Notes: generated from the letters alone by a model not told the origin. Counted from the stretch's first letter, positions 16,926 through 25,940 are shown. The stretch: 64,000 nt of DNA from Nonomuraea rhodomycinica (GCF_013363995.1 NZ_JABWGO010000018.1:37865-101864); one strand, 5' to 3'. A program made the numbers and translations.

Positions 16926-18026
16926 TTGACCCATCACTTCACTGATCCATCCCCCTTCACGGACCCGTCCGGCTCCGGCCTGTCCCGGTACGGCTGGACG
17001 GAGACACTCGACAACGCCTTCGCCGAACACCGCGCGGCCGGCCTGGTCCCGGCCCGGATCGCGCGGGTGGACCGCGGCCTGTGCGACGCGGTCACCGAGT
17101 CCGGCCCGGTGCGGGCCGCTCTCACGGCGCCCCACTCCCCCGACCCGCTCCTCGCGCCCTGCACCGGCGACTGGGCCGCGCTGCTCCCGGGCCGCGAGCC
17201 GCGGCTGGTGGCCCTGCTGCCGCGCCGGAGCGCGATCGTGCGCTCGTCCGCCTCCCGCTCCTCCCACGGGCAGGTGCTGGCCGCCAACGTCGACACCGTC
17301 GTCCTGGCCGTCTCGCTGGCCGCCCGGCTGGACGCGGCCCGGCTCGAACGGCTGCTGGCCCTGGCCTGGGACAGCGGCGCCAGGCCGCTGATCGTCCTGA
17401 CCAAGGCGGACGTGGCCCCCGACCCGGCCGCCGTCCAGGCCGAGGCGGCCGCGCTGGCGCCGGGCGTGGACATCCTGGTCACCAGCGTGACCACCGGTCA
17501 GAACATCGACGTGCTGACCGCGCTGCTGAGCGGCACCACGGTCCTGCTCGGCTCGTCGGGCGCGGGCAAGTCCAGCCTCGGCAACGCGCTGCTCGGCGAC
17601 GAGCTCCTGGCCACCGGCGCGGTGCGGGCGCAGGACGGCAAGGGGCGCCACACCACCGTCCGCCGGGAGCTGGTCCCCCTTCCCGGCGGCGGTGTCCTCA
17701 TCGACACGCCGGGCCTGCGCGGGATCAGCCTGTACGACGCCGCCGACGGACTGGAACAGGTCTTCTCCGACATCGAAGGCCTCGCCCGGGACTGCCGCTT
17801 CGGCGACTGCTCCCACGGCACCGAGCCCGGCTGCGCGGTGCAGGCCGCCATCCAGGCGGGCGAGCTGACCCGGCGCCGCCTCGACAACTACCGCAAGCTG
17901 CAACGCGAGAACGCGTACGCGGCCTCGCGCACCGACGCCCGGCTGCGCGGCGAGCGCACCAACCGGCAGAAGGCCATCACCAGCCATCTGCGCGCGACCT
18001 ACAGGTTCCGGGACCGGCAGTCATGA
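16926..18026 (+). CDS. rsgA: Ribosome small subunit-dependent GTPase A
   Basis: A circularly permuted GTPase of 366 residues that tests and helps mature the 30S subunit. An OB-like N-terminal domain comes first. The G motifs appear in permuted order: G4 LTKAD near 160, then G1 GSSGAGKSSLGNAL near 210 and G3 DTPGLR near 262. The C-terminal zinc motif is CRFGDCSHGTEPGC. The start is TTG at 16926 with a modest ribosome binding site. It is translationally coupled to a downstream GNAT gene and preceded by a leader ORF, an uncommon arrangement for this housekeeping factor. Confidence 0.94.
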   Translation: MTHHFTDPSPFTDPSGSGLSRYGWTETLDNAFAEHRAAGLVPARIARVDRGLCDAVTESGPVRAALTAPHSPDPLLAPCTGDWAALLPGREPRLVALLPRRSAIVRSSASRSSHGQVLAANVDTVVLAVSLAARLDAARLERLLALAWDSGARPLIVLTKADVAPDPAAVQAEAAALAPGVDILVTSVTTGQNIDVLTALLSGTTVLLGSSGAGKSSLGNALLGDELLATGAVRAQDGKGRHTTVRRELVPLPGGGVLIDTPGLRGISLYDAADGLEQVFSDIEGLARDCRFGDCSHGTEPGCAVQAAIQAGELTRRRLDNYRKLQRENAYAASRTDARLRGERTNRQKAITSHLRATYRFRDRQS

Positions 18027-18592
18027 GCGACGCCCAGCCCGGCCTGCACCCGAACGCCTCCACAGAAACGGACCCGAACACCACCATGAACTGGATCACC
18101 CGCCCCGAGACCGCCGCCGACGTCGACCTGATCCGCGCGGTCAACCTCGCCGCCTTCCCCACCTCCCACGAGGCCGACCTGGTCGAGGCCCTGCGCGCCG
18201 ACCCGCAGGCGTGGATCCCCGGCCTGTCGTGGGTCTCCCAGGAGCCCGGCGGCGCCGTCGCCGGGTTCGCGCTGCTCACCCGCTGCCACGTCGACGGCGC
18301 TCCCGCGCTCACCCTGGGCCCGTGCGCCGTCCTGCCCGAGCACCAGCGTCACGGCGCCGGGTCGGCCGCCATCCGCGCCGCGCTCGACGCCGCCCGGGAG
18401 CAGGGCGAGGGCCTCGTGCTCGTGCTGGGCCACGCCGAGTACTACCCGCGTTTCGGGTTCACCCCGGCCTCCGGTCACGGCATCCGGCCGCCGTTCGACG
18501 TCGAGGACAAGTACATGATGGCGCTCGTCCTCGACCCGGACCGGCCCGTGCCGTCGGGCACCATCCGCTACCCGGCCGCGTTCGGGGTGTGA
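18023..18592 (+). CDS. GNAT family N-acetyltransferase
   Basis: An acyltransferase of 189 residues whose start overlaps the rsgA stop as ATGA. GNAT core blocks are AVLPEHQRHGAGSAAI (acetyl-CoA loop) and YYPRFGFTPASGHGIR, the pattern of the YhbS-like subfamily. An internal ATG at 18086 (MNWITRPETAADV) gives the length usual for this subfamily and may be the true start. The substrate is unknown. Co-translation with RsgA hints at a ribosome- or antibiotic-related role (inference). Confidence 0.85.
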   Translation: MSDAQPGLHPNASTETDPNTTMNWITRPETAADVDLIRAVNLAAFPTSHEADLVEALRADPQAWIPGLSWVSQEPGGAVAGFALLTRCHVDGAPALTLGPCAVLPEHQRHGAGSAAIRAALDAAREQGEGLVLVLGHAEYYPRFGFTPASGHGIRPPFDVEDKYMMALVLDPDRPVPSGTIRYPAAFGV

Positions 18593-18598
18593 CCCGGT

Positions 18599-18637
18599 CG
18601 GCCCGCCGGTGACGGGGTCGCCGTCACCGGCGGGCCG
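18599..18637 (+). terminator. Rho-independent-like terminator after rsgA-GNAT
   Basis: A perfect 15-bp inverted repeat (CGGCCCGCCGGTGAC at 18599-18613 and its complement at 18623-18637) with a 9-nt loop follows the GNAT stop by 7 bp. There is no U-tract, which is normal for such GC-rich actinobacterial terminators. Confidence 0.8.
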
Positions 18638-18674
18638 CCGTTGCCGCCGCCCGGCCCGTTTGGCACCATCGCTG

Positions 18675-19373
18675 GTGGTGAACGCCGGGACGGAGATGCC
18701 GCGCTTCGCCGTCGGCGAGGGCTACGCGGTGTATCGGGGCCCGGCGGCGGGCGGCGCGTTCCACCGTCATGCCGCCTTCCAGATCGCCATCGCGGTGGAC
18801 GGCGAGGTGGCCCTGGTGGACGAGCGGGACACCCCTCATCGGGGTGTGGCGCTGGTCGTGCCGCCGATGGCGCGGCACCGCATGCTCGCGGCGGCCGACC
18901 TGCTCACCTTCTTCGTCGAGCCGCACTGCGTGTTCGCCGACCGGCTGCGCGGGCGCTGCGGCGACGGCATCGCCGCCGTCCCCGAGCTGCGCGACCTGCG
19001 CGAGGAAGACCTCGGCCGGGCGGGCGTGCGCCCGTCCGCCGAGCTCGACCCCCGCCTGGTGGAGGCGCTGAACACGCTGAGCGAGCGCAGTGTCCCGATG
19101 CCGGACCTGGCCGCGGCGGTCGGGCTCTCACCCCAGCGGCTGCGCGCCCTGGCGCGGCGTCAGGTGGGCATGCCGCTGACGCGCTGGCGGGTGTGGGCGC
19201 GGCTGCGCCGGGCGGCCGAGGCGATGCGCGCGGGCCGGCCGCCGGCCGACGCGGCGATCGTGGCGGGCTTCACCGACCAGGCGCACCTCACCCGGCAGAT
19301 GCGCGAGATGATGGGCCTCACCCCCGCGGCCGTGCTGCTGCATCTGCGCGGTCAGTCCCGGCGCGCGACGTAG
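18675..19373 (+). CDS. AraC family transcriptional regulator
   Basis: A 232-residue regulator with an N-terminal cupin-like sensor (FHRHAAFQIAIAVDGEVALV) and a C-terminal AraC double helix-turn-helix (AAAVGLSPQRLRALARRQ, then AAIVAGFTDQAHLTRQM and LTPAAVL). A longer frame would start inside the preceding terminator, so GTG 18675 or ATG 18696 is more likely. The gene converges on the methyltransferase gene with a 22-bp overlap of the coding ends. Confidence 0.85.
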   Translation: MVNAGTEMPRFAVGEGYAVYRGPAAGGAFHRHAAFQIAIAVDGEVALVDERDTPHRGVALVVPPMARHRMLAAADLLTFFVEPHCVFADRLRGRCGDGIAAVPELRDLREEDLGRAGVRPSAELDPRLVEALNTLSERSVPMPDLAAAVGLSPQRLRALARRQVGMPLTRWRVWARLRRAAEAMRAGRPPADAAIVAGFTDQAHLTRQMREMMGLTPAAVLLHLRGQSRRAT

Positions 19374-20005
19374 ACCGAGATCGAGCCGGTGGCCGTGGGC
19401 ACCACCTCGGCCTCGCGCACGTCGCGGAACCCGGCGGCCGAGATCAGGCCCGGGAGGGCGCCGTCGGCGTTGGGCTGGGTGTCCTGCTTGCCGTCCGCGA
19501 GCTGCACGATCCCGAACGCCAGGCGCATCAGCGGCGTCCGCTGCCATCCGTAGTCGGCGATCACCAGCTTCCCGCCCGGCCGCAGCACCGCGGCCATCGA
19601 GGCGAGCACCGCCCGCTTCACCGGGACCGGGCACTGGTGGAGCACGAGGCTGGACACGACGGTGTCCGCCGACTCCGCGCCCAGCGACTCCACCAGCTCA
19701 TCCCCCATGCCGGCCTGCCAGCGCACCACCGCGCCGGCGGCGTCGGCCTTGCGCCGCGCCGCGGCCAGCACCTCGGGATCGGGGTCCACGCCGACGATCC
19801 GGGCCCGCGGCTCCACCCGGGCCAGCAGCAACGCCAGCGAGCCGGTGCCGCAGCCCACGTCGACGATCACATCGTCGGGCCGCGGCGCCACGTGCATGGC
19901 GGCCAGGGCCCGCCACAGACGCTCGCGCGTCAGCGCGATCACGTGATCGTAGAACCGGGTGGGGGCGAAACGGCCCAGGGCGGGAGTGAAGGTGTTCTCG
20001 CTCAT
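19352..20005 (-). CDS. Class I SAM-dependent methyltransferase
   Basis: A 217-residue methyltransferase with the SAM-binding motif I VDVGCGTGSLALLLA near residue 47, motif II IVGVDPDPEVL and the post-motif PGGKLVIADYG. The start MSENTF at 20005 lies 10 bp after the stop of the ParB-like gene upstream, so the two may form one transcript. The substrate is unknown; the fold resembles small-molecule methyltransferases of the UbiE type. Confidence 0.87.
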   Translation of the reverse strand: MSENTFTPALGRFAPTRFYDHVIALTRERLWRALAAMHVAPRPDDVIVDVGCGTGSLALLLARVEPRARIVGVDPDPEVLAAARRKADAAGAVVRWQAGMGDELVESLGAESADTVVSSLVLHQCPVPVKRAVLASMAAVLRPGGKLVIADYGWQRTPLMRLAFGIVQLADGKQDTQPNADGALPGLISAAGFRDVREAEVVPTATGSISVYVARRD

Positions 20006-20015
20006 GCCCGCAGTC

Positions 20016-20471
20016 TCATCGGCGCGCCCCGGCCCGGTCTTGTACGAACCGCTCGCCGGCGACGGCCCAGCCGGTCCTTCCAGGGACCTGCACGTATTGA
20101 TCACGGCGTGCTGGTAAGCCAGTCAGCTCACATTCGGGAACCCACCCAAGCAGTGGCTGGTATCCCGCGTTGGGACAGGACGCCAGGGTAGGTTCGGTCA
20201 TGGGCCCGATGACCAGGCCTCGCGCCAGCAGTCCGCCCCAGCCCGCCGGCACCGTGTCGACCTCCCCATCCTCGACGGCTCCGAGCTCGTAGGGCGCCGC
20301 CCACGAGGTGAGTGCCCGCTGCCTCACCTCCACCCAGACGGCCGGCAGCCCGAGCAGACGCGCGGTGTGCAGACGGTGGGTGCCGTTGCTGCCGCACTCG
20401 TACAGCGGTCCGGCCGGGCCCGGGATACGGTGCACGACGATGGGCTCGCTGGTCAGGCTCCAGACGTCCAC
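20016..20471 (-). CDS. ParB-like hypothetical protein
   Basis: A 151-residue protein of unknown function. The segment GSNGTHRLHTARLLGLPAV resembles the ParB/sulfiredoxin-like signature in which an acidic or polar loop and HRL precede an Ala-Ala-Leu-Gly helix. The remainder is not recognisable. It lies directly upstream of the methyltransferase gene on the same strand, and a decayed ridA-hisF fragment lies on its other side. The start is uncertain. Confidence 0.55.
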   Translation of the reverse strand: MDVWSLTSEPIVVHRIPGPAGPLYECGSNGTHRLHTARLLGLPAVWVEVRQRALTSWAAPYELGAVEDGEVDTVPAGWGGLLARGLVIGPMTEPTLASCPNAGYQPLLGWVPECELTGLPARRDQYVQVPGRTGWAVAGERFVQDRAGARR

Positions 20472-20724
20472 GCCGTGGTGACGCTGTGGCCTAAGCTGAT
20501 CAGCCCGCGGTCGCCGCGCCGGGAATCAAGCAAGGCACCCAAGTGCGGCGGCTGAGGATGTCCGGCGTTCAGCCGCTCGGCTGCCTCCGCCAGGTATGCA
20601 GGGATCGACACGCCTGCCGGCCACAAGCAGCGCGCCTCTTCTTGAACAGCGGCGAAGCGACCCCGGTGGCTCTCCCGATGACCATCCCACGCCCCTCCCG
20701 CATGGATGCCCGCGCGCCGTGTCG

Positions 20725-20841
20725 GGCTGCACCGCCACGATCGACGGCGAGGTCCGTCCCGCCTGCACGGGCGTGCGGGTCGCCGGCCTGGTGGACCCGC
20801 GCATGCTGGTCGAGATCGAGATTGAGGCGATGCGCGCATGA
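20725..20841 (+). pseudogene. 3' remnant of a ridA-like gene
   Basis: The last 38 codons read like the C-terminus of a RidA-family protein (CTGVRVAGLVDPRMLVEIEI). The upstream part of the frame has no RidA similarity, so the gene is truncated. Its stop overlaps the hisF start as ATGA, preserving the coupling of a functional ridA-hisF pair. The bases from 20472 to 20725 hold nothing I can recognise. Confidence 0.6.
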
Positions 20842-21103
20842 CCGTGGCCGTCAGGGTGATCCCCTGCCTGGACGTCGACGCCGGCCGGGTGGTCAAGGGC
20901 GCCAACTTCGCCAATTTGCGCGACGCGGGCGAACCGCCGAGCAGGTGTTCATCCCGCTGACCGTGAGCGGCGGCATCCGCTCGGTGGACGACGTGGACCG
21001 GCTGCTGCGGGCGGGGGCCGACAAGGTCTCGCTCAACACGGCGGGCCTCAAGATCGCCGACGTGAAGGAGACGCTCCGCACGGCGGGCCACCCGGTGCGG
21101 TAG
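20838..21103 (+). pseudogene. hisF: Decayed hisF (imidazole glycerol phosphate synthase cyclase subunit)
   Basis: Three HisF pieces are joined. The N-terminal piece is VAVRVIPCLDVDAGRVVKGA, then NFANLRDAGE. After a deletion and frameshift near 20928 comes AEQVFIPLTV and SVDDVDRLLRAGADKVSLNT. A second, in-frame deletion leads straight to a C-terminal piece ending TLRTAGHPVR. Together they cover about 90 of some 255 residues, so no working cyclase can be made. A functional his locus is presumably elsewhere. Confidence 0.85.
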
Positions 21104-21198
21104 CCGCGCAGTGCGGTCTCGTGGTGCGCGCTCCGCGCGTGGGCGCCGGGCTGCGAGAGCCGCACAGCCCGGTCCTCGCCCGATCGGTCCGGACGGCC

Positions 21199-21249
21199 TT
21201 TGGCCGAGCCCACGAACGGGTGGGCCGCCAGTGGTGGAAGCTGACGAAC
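21199..21249. promoter_or_regulatory. Two ACGAAC half-sites, 32 bp apart, before the serine hydrolase
   Basis: ACGAAC occurs at 21212 and at 21244, a 32-bp spacing. The second copy reads ACGAACACC, as at 22790 before the ABC operon. The matching left arms are degenerate (TTTGG and GTGGT instead of TTCGT). This may be a weak version of the operator pair at 22745-22794. Confidence 0.35.
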
Positions 21250-21306
21250 ACCGCCCTGTCCGCCGCCCCTAAGCTCCCCCGGAAACGGAGCCAGAAGGGG
21301 ATACCG

Positions 21307-22692
21307 GTGTCGAAAGTGGATGAGATCGCTGCGTGGCTGCGGCGCCGGCTGCCGGATCTGCTCGCGGAGAACCAGGTGCCGGGGGCGGCGGTGGCGCTCT
21401 GCGCCGGTGACGCGACGGTCGACGCCGCGGCCGGGCTGCTCAACACCGTCACGGGCGTCGAGGCCACGGCCGACTCGCTGTTCCAGATCGGCTCGATCAC
21501 GAAGGTCCTGACCACGACGCTGGCGATGCAGCTGGTGGACGAGGGTGCGCTGCACCTGGACGCTCCCGTGCGGGCCTACCTCCCCGGGTTCCGGCTCGCC
21601 GACGACGACGCGGCCGGACGGATCACCGTACGGCAGCTCATGTGCCACGTCGCGGGCTTCGAAGGCGACGTCTTCACCGACACCGGCAAGGGCGACGACT
21701 GCCTGGAGAAGTACGTCGGCCTGCTGCGCGATGTCCCGCAGTTGTTCGAGCCCGGGGAGCTGTTCTCCTACAACAACGCCGGCTTCTGCGTGCTGGGCCG
21801 GATCGTCGAGGTCGTCCGGGGCAGGCCGTTCGACGACTGCGTGCGGGCGCACCTGTTCGAGCCCCTGGGGCTGACGCACGCCGCGAACGACCCGTACGAC
21901 GCGATCCTCCACCGCACAGCGGTGGGGCACGTCGAGCGGGAGCCCGGAGGCCCGTTCGAACCCACCCGCGTCTGGGCCCTGGCCCGGTCGAACGCGCCGG
22001 CCGGCTCGATGCTGGCGATGCGCGCCCGCGACCTGCTGGCCTTCGCCCGCATGCACCTGGCGGGGGGCCTGGGTCCGGACGGCCGGGCGGTGCTCAGCCA
22101 GGAGAGCGTCCTGGCCATGCGGCAGCCGCAGGTCGCGCAGCCGGACCTCGACCAGGGCACCGGCTGGGGTCTCGGCTGGGAGCTCTTCCACCGCCCCGAC
22201 CGGGCGGTCTTCGGCCACGACGGCAACACCATCGGTCAGTCGGCGTTCCTGCGGGTGGTCCCGGAGCGGGACGTGGCACTGGTGATCCTCACCAACGGCG
22301 GCTGCCCGAAGCCGGTCTTCCGCGAGCTCGCCGGGCGCGTGCTCGGGGAGCTCGCCGGGGTCGAGCCGGGCGAGGCGCCCCGGCCGGACCCGGCCGCGCC
22401 CCCGCTGGACGCCGCCCGCTACGCCGGCACCTACCTGTCGAGCACCTCGCGGACCACGGTGAGCCAGGACGCTGATGGGCGGCTGTGGCTGGACCGGACC
22501 CCCCTCGGCGTCACCGCCGGCCTGGGCGCGGCGCCGTACCGCACCGAACTGGTCGCCTGGCGCGGCGACTCGGTGCTCCCGGCTGAACCCGACGGGGGCG
22601 TCCGCGCGCCGCTCGCCTTCCTCGGGGACGACGGGCAGGGGCGGGCCCGCTACCTGCACACCGGCCGGGCCGACCGGCGGGTGCCGTCCTGA
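21307..22692 (+). CDS. Serine hydrolase, class C beta-lactamase / D-aminopeptidase-like
   Basis: A penicillin-binding-protein-fold hydrolase of 461 residues. The nucleophile motif is S63-I-T-K66 and the second motif is Y155-N-N157. HDGN in VFGHDGNTIGQ takes the place of the KTG box. A C-terminal lipocalin-like extension (about 370-461) is usual in this family. There is no signal peptide, so it is probably cytoplasmic, unlike true beta-lactamases. GTG 21307 follows AAGGGG. It stands before the peptide importer operon, which suggests hydrolysis of peptides, perhaps with D-residues (inference). Confidence 0.85.
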   Translation: MSKVDEIAAWLRRRLPDLLAENQVPGAAVALCAGDATVDAAAGLLNTVTGVEATADSLFQIGSITKVLTTTLAMQLVDEGALHLDAPVRAYLPGFRLADDDAAGRITVRQLMCHVAGFEGDVFTDTGKGDDCLEKYVGLLRDVPQLFEPGELFSYNNAGFCVLGRIVEVVRGRPFDDCVRAHLFEPLGLTHAANDPYDAILHRTAVGHVEREPGGPFEPTRVWALARSNAPAGSMLAMRARDLLAFARMHLAGGLGPDGRAVLSQESVLAMRQPQVAQPDLDQGTGWGLGWELFHRPDRAVFGHDGNTIGQSAFLRVVPERDVALVILTNGGCPKPVFRELAGRVLGELAGVEPGEAPRPDPAAPPLDAARYAGTYLSSTSRTTVSQDADGRLWLDRTPLGVTAGLGAAPYRTELVAWRGDSVLPAEPDGGVRAPLAFLGDDGQGRARYLHTGRADRRVPS

Positions 22693-22744
22693 AACCCTGA
22701 CCGGTCGAGGTTCCCGCCGCGCCGCGACGGCACTCGGCGATCAG

Positions 22745-22794
22745 TTCGTCGCGACGGACGAACGCGGGCTTCGAGCTTCGATCGACGCGACGAA
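22745..22794. promoter_or_regulatory. Two tandem operators of TTCGT-N8-ACGAA type before the ABC operon
   Basis: TTCGT-N8-ACGAA is perfect at 22745-22762 (within GTTCGTC-N6-GACGAAC). TTCGA-N8-ACGAA, with one mismatch, is at 22777-22794. They lie 32 bp apart, three helical turns, upstream of the importer start. The same dyad precedes pucR at 33602. A PucR-type activator site is the simplest reading. Confidence 0.55.
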
Positions 22795-22827
22795 CACCAC
22801 CAGGGGACCGGGTCCCACTATCGTCCA

Positions 22828-24993
22828 ATGGATTGGGAGAGTGCCGCCTTGAGCACTGCCTTGAGCACGGCCGACGGCTCCGCGAACACGGATGGCGGCC
22901 GTCTGCTGACGATCCGTGACCTGTCGGTCGAGATCCGGCGGGGCGATCGGATCGTCCGCCCCGTCCGCGGCGTCAGCCTGGCGCTCGACCGGGGCGAGAC
23001 GCTGGGGATCGTCGGCGAGACCGGGTCCGGCAAGTCGATGACCGGTCTGGCGATCATGGGCATGCTGCCGGCCGGTGGCCGGATCACGGCCGGCTCCATC
23101 GACCTGGACGGCAGGGAGCTCGTGGGGCTGCCCGCCGCGCGGTACCGCGCGATCAGGGGCAACGACGTGGCGATGGTCTTCCAGGACTCGATGACCGCGC
23201 TGAACCCGACCAAGCGCATCGGCGAGCAGGTCGCCGAGCCGGTGCGGCTGCACCGCGGCGCCTCGAAGCGGGAGGCGCGCGCCCGCGCCGAGGAGATGCT
23301 GGCCCTCGTGGGGTTGCCGCGGCCGGCCGAGCGGCTGGACGACTTCCCGCACCAGCTCTCCGGCGGCATGCGGCAGCGCGTGATGATCGCGATGGCGCTG
23401 GTCTGCGAGCCCCGGCTGGTCATCGCCGATGAGCCGACGACGGCGCTCGACGTCACCGTCCAGGCGGAGATCCTCGACCTCCTCGACGACCTCAGGTCCC
23501 GGCTCGGCATGTCGATGATCCTGGTCACCCACGACATGGGGGTGATCGCCCGCCATGCCGACCGCGTCGGGGTGATGTACGCCGGGCGGGTGGCCGAGAC
23601 CGGGCCGACGTCCGAGTTGTTCGCCCGGACGCGGCACCGCTACACCCAGGCGCTGCTCTCCTCGATCCCGTCGCTCACGCAGGACCGCGGCGAGGAGCTG
23701 TTCAGCATTCCCGGGGCGCCGCCGGACCTGACCGTGGTGCGGGCGGGGTGCCCGTTCGCGCCGCGCTGCGCCGGCGCGACCGACCGGTGCCGCGCGGAGC
23801 TCCCGCCGCCCGTGACCGAGGCCGGCGGCCACGTCCACGCCTGCTGGCATCCCGCCGAGGGCCCGGCCGCCAGAACCCGTGCGCGGCTGGTCGTCCCGGC
23901 GCCGGCCGGATCGGAGCCAACAGGTTCGGGACCAACGGCATCGGAGCCGACAGGATCGCGGCCAACGGCATCGGAGCTGGCCGGATCAGGGTCAACGGCA
24001 TCGGGGCCGCGCCTGCGCGTGGTCGACCTCCGGCGCGAGCACCCGGCGGGCGGCGCGGGCCTGTTCGGCGGACGCCGCACCGTCAAGGCGGTCTCGGGCG
24101 TGAGCTTCGAGGTGGCGGCCGGGGAGACCTTCGGCCTCGTCGGCGAGTCGGGCTGCGGCAAGTCCTCGCTGGGCCGCATGCTCGTCGCCCTCGACCGGCC
24201 CACCTCCGGCGAGGTGATCTTCGACGGCGAGCCGGTCACCCGGATGAGCGCCCGCGCGCTGGGGCCCCGCCGCACCGAGCTGCAGATGATGTTCCAGGAC
24301 TCCAACGCCTCCCTCGACCCCCGCATGCGCATCGGCGCGATCCTGCGCGAGCCGCTGGCCATCCAGGGCGTCGGCACCCGCGCGCAGCGCACCGCCCGCG
24401 CCCGCGAGCTGCTGCGGGACGTGGGCCTGCCGGCGAGCGTGCTGGAGCGCTATCCCCACGAGCTGTCCGGCGGGCAGCGGCAGCGGGTGGGCCTGGCCCG
24501 CGCGCTCGCCCTCGACCCGAAGGTGCTGGTCGCCGACGAGCCGGTCAGCGCTCTGGACGTCTCCATCCGCTCGCAGGTCCTCAACCTGATGCGCCGCGTC
24601 CAGCTCGAACGCGGGCTCAGCAGCGTGGTGATCTCGCACGACCTCGCGGTGGTGCGGTACCTGGCCGACCGCGTCGGCGTCATGTACCTGGGCAAACTGG
24701 TCGAGACCGGCACCACCGACGAGGTGTACGGCTCAGCCGCGCACCCCTACACCGCGGGGCTGCTGGCCGCGATCCCCGAAGCCGACCCCGGGGCGCCGCG
24801 CGCCCCCGCGGCCGCGAGGGTGCGCGGCGAGCCGCCCAGCCCCGTGGACCCGCCCAGCGGCTGCCGGTTCCGCACCCGGTGCGCGCTGGCGACCGCGTTG
24901 TGCGGCCAGGAGGAGCCCCCCTTGACGCCGGTCACCGGCACCCATCACGTCGCCTGCCACCACCCACTGGGCCGAGAGGAGTCGCGCTCATGA
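22828..24993 (+). CDS. Fused two-domain peptide/nickel ABC transporter ATPase (DppD-DppF type)
   Basis: Two ATPase subunits of an oligopeptide-type importer are joined in 721 residues. Domain 1 has Walker A GETGSGKSM, signature LSGGMRQRV and Walker B LVIADEPTTALD. Domain 2 has GESGCGKSS, LSGGQRQRV and VLVADEPVSALD. Each ends with the Cys-containing oligopeptide C-terminal segment (CPFAPRC; CRFRTRC). A repetitive linker at about residues 361-395 separates them. The stop overlaps the first permease start as ATGA. The protein should drive ATP-dependent uptake with the two permeases and the binding protein downstream. Confidence 0.95.
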   Translation: MDWESAALSTALSTADGSANTDGGRLLTIRDLSVEIRRGDRIVRPVRGVSLALDRGETLGIVGETGSGKSMTGLAIMGMLPAGGRITAGSIDLDGRELVGLPAARYRAIRGNDVAMVFQDSMTALNPTKRIGEQVAEPVRLHRGASKREARARAEEMLALVGLPRPAERLDDFPHQLSGGMRQRVMIAMALVCEPRLVIADEPTTALDVTVQAEILDLLDDLRSRLGMSMILVTHDMGVIARHADRVGVMYAGRVAETGPTSELFARTRHRYTQALLSSIPSLTQDRGEELFSIPGAPPDLTVVRAGCPFAPRCAGATDRCRAELPPPVTEAGGHVHACWHPAEGPAARTRARLVVPAPAGSEPTGSGPTASEPTGSRPTASELAGSGSTASGPRLRVVDLRREHPAGGAGLFGGRRTVKAVSGVSFEVAAGETFGLVGESGCGKSSLGRMLVALDRPTSGEVIFDGEPVTRMSARALGPRRTELQMMFQDSNASLDPRMRIGAILREPLAIQGVGTRAQRTARARELLRDVGLPASVLERYPHELSGGQRQRVGLARALALDPKVLVADEPVSALDVSIRSQVLNLMRRVQLERGLSSVVISHDLAVVRYLADRVGVMYLGKLVETGTTDEVYGSAAHPYTAGLLAAIPEADPGAPRAPAAARVRGEPPSPVDPPSGCRFRTRCALATALCGQEEPPLTPVTGTHHVACHHPLGREESRS
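23908..24012 (+). repeat. 15-bp in-frame tandem repeat in the ABC interdomain linker
   Basis: Seven consecutive 15-bp units encode five-residue repeats of the form (G/A)-S-x-P-T (GSEPT, GSGPT, ASEPT, GSRPT, ASELA, GSGST, ASGPR). Alternation of G and A gives a 30-bp higher period. Such repeats can gain or lose units without shifting the frame, so linker length may vary between strains. Confidence 0.85.
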
Positions 24994-25940
24994 CCTGGTA
25001 CGTGCTCCGCCGTCTGGCGGTCTCGCTCCTCGTCCTGCTCGGGATCTCCGCCGTCGTCTTCCTCATGCTGCACCTGGTGTCGGACAGCCCGGGGCGCGTC
25101 GTCCTCGGGCAGCGCGCCTCGCCGGAGGCCGTGGCGGACTTCAACCGGGAGCACGGCTTCGACCGCCCGGTCGTCGCGCAGTACGTCGGCTACCTCGGCC
25201 GGCTGCTCCAGGGGGACCTGGGCCGGTCGTACAAGCTGAACGAGGACGTGGGCACGCTGCTGGCGCGCAACGCCGGCCGCAGCGCGATGGTGTCGCTGGC
25301 CGGGCTGGTGCTGGCGCTGCTGATCGCGGTCCCGCTCGGCATCCTGCAGGCGGTGCGGCGCAACAGCGTCGTCGACCGGGTCGCCACCGCGGCGTCGTAC
25401 GTGCTGTACGCGACGCCGTCGTTCCTGCTCGGGCTGCTGCTGATCGCCGTCTTCAGCCAGACGATCCCGATCTTCCCGGCGGAGGCGTCGCAGTCGCACT
25501 CGCCGTGGGTCGTCTTCACCGATCCGCGGGCGATGGCGCTGCCGGTCATCACGCTCGCCGTCACGAGCATCGCGGTCTTCGCGCAGTACCAGCGGTCCGC
25601 CGCCCTCGACCAGCTCGGCCAGGACTACATCCGGGTCGCGCGGGCCAAGGGCCTGCCGGAACGGCTGATCCTCACCCGCCACCTGCTGCGCAACGCCTGC
25701 CTGCCGCTGGTCATGCTGGTCGGCACGCTCGTCCCGACGCTGCTGGCGGGCAACCTGATCGTCGAGTCGCTCTTCAACTATCCCGGCCTGGGCCTGCTGT
25801 TCCTCAACAGCCTGCAGCGCGAGGACTACCCGGTGCTCCTGGCCTACACCCTCATCGGCGGCGTGCTGACCGTGGCCGGCAACTTCGTCGCCGACGTCGT
25901 GGTGGCGGCCGCCGACCGGCGAATCGAGCTCGGCGCATGA
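24990..25940 (+). CDS. ABC transporter permease, DppB type
   Basis: A 316-residue inner-membrane subunit of the peptide importer. The N-terminal helix (WYVLRRLAVSLLVLLGISAV) and the extracytoplasmic loop with GLDRP-like FDRPVVAQYVGYLGRLLQGDLG are typical of DppB. The coupling EAA-like loop is YIRVARAKGLPERLILTRHL. About six membrane helices are expected. Coupled by ATGA overlap at both ends to the ATPase and the second permease. Confidence 0.94.
   Translation: MTWYVLRRLAVSLLVLLGISAVVFLMLHLVSDSPGRVVLGQRASPEAVADFNREHGFDRPVVAQYVGYLGRLLQGDLGRSYKLNEDVGTLLARNAGRSAMVSLAGLVLALLIAVPLGILQAVRRNSVVDRVATAASYVLYATPSFLLGLLLIAVFSQTIPIFPAEASQSHSPWVVFTDPRAMALPVITLAVTSIAVFAQYQRSAALDQLGQDYIRVARAKGLPERLILTRHLLRNACLPLVMLVGTLVPTLLAGNLIVESLFNYPGLGLLFLNSLQREDYPVLLAYTLIGGVLTVAGNFVADVVVAAADRRIELGA

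Noticed and set aside
23908..24012. A CRISPR-like array.
   Set aside because: The repeats are short, contiguous, in frame and without spacers. They encode a protein linker.
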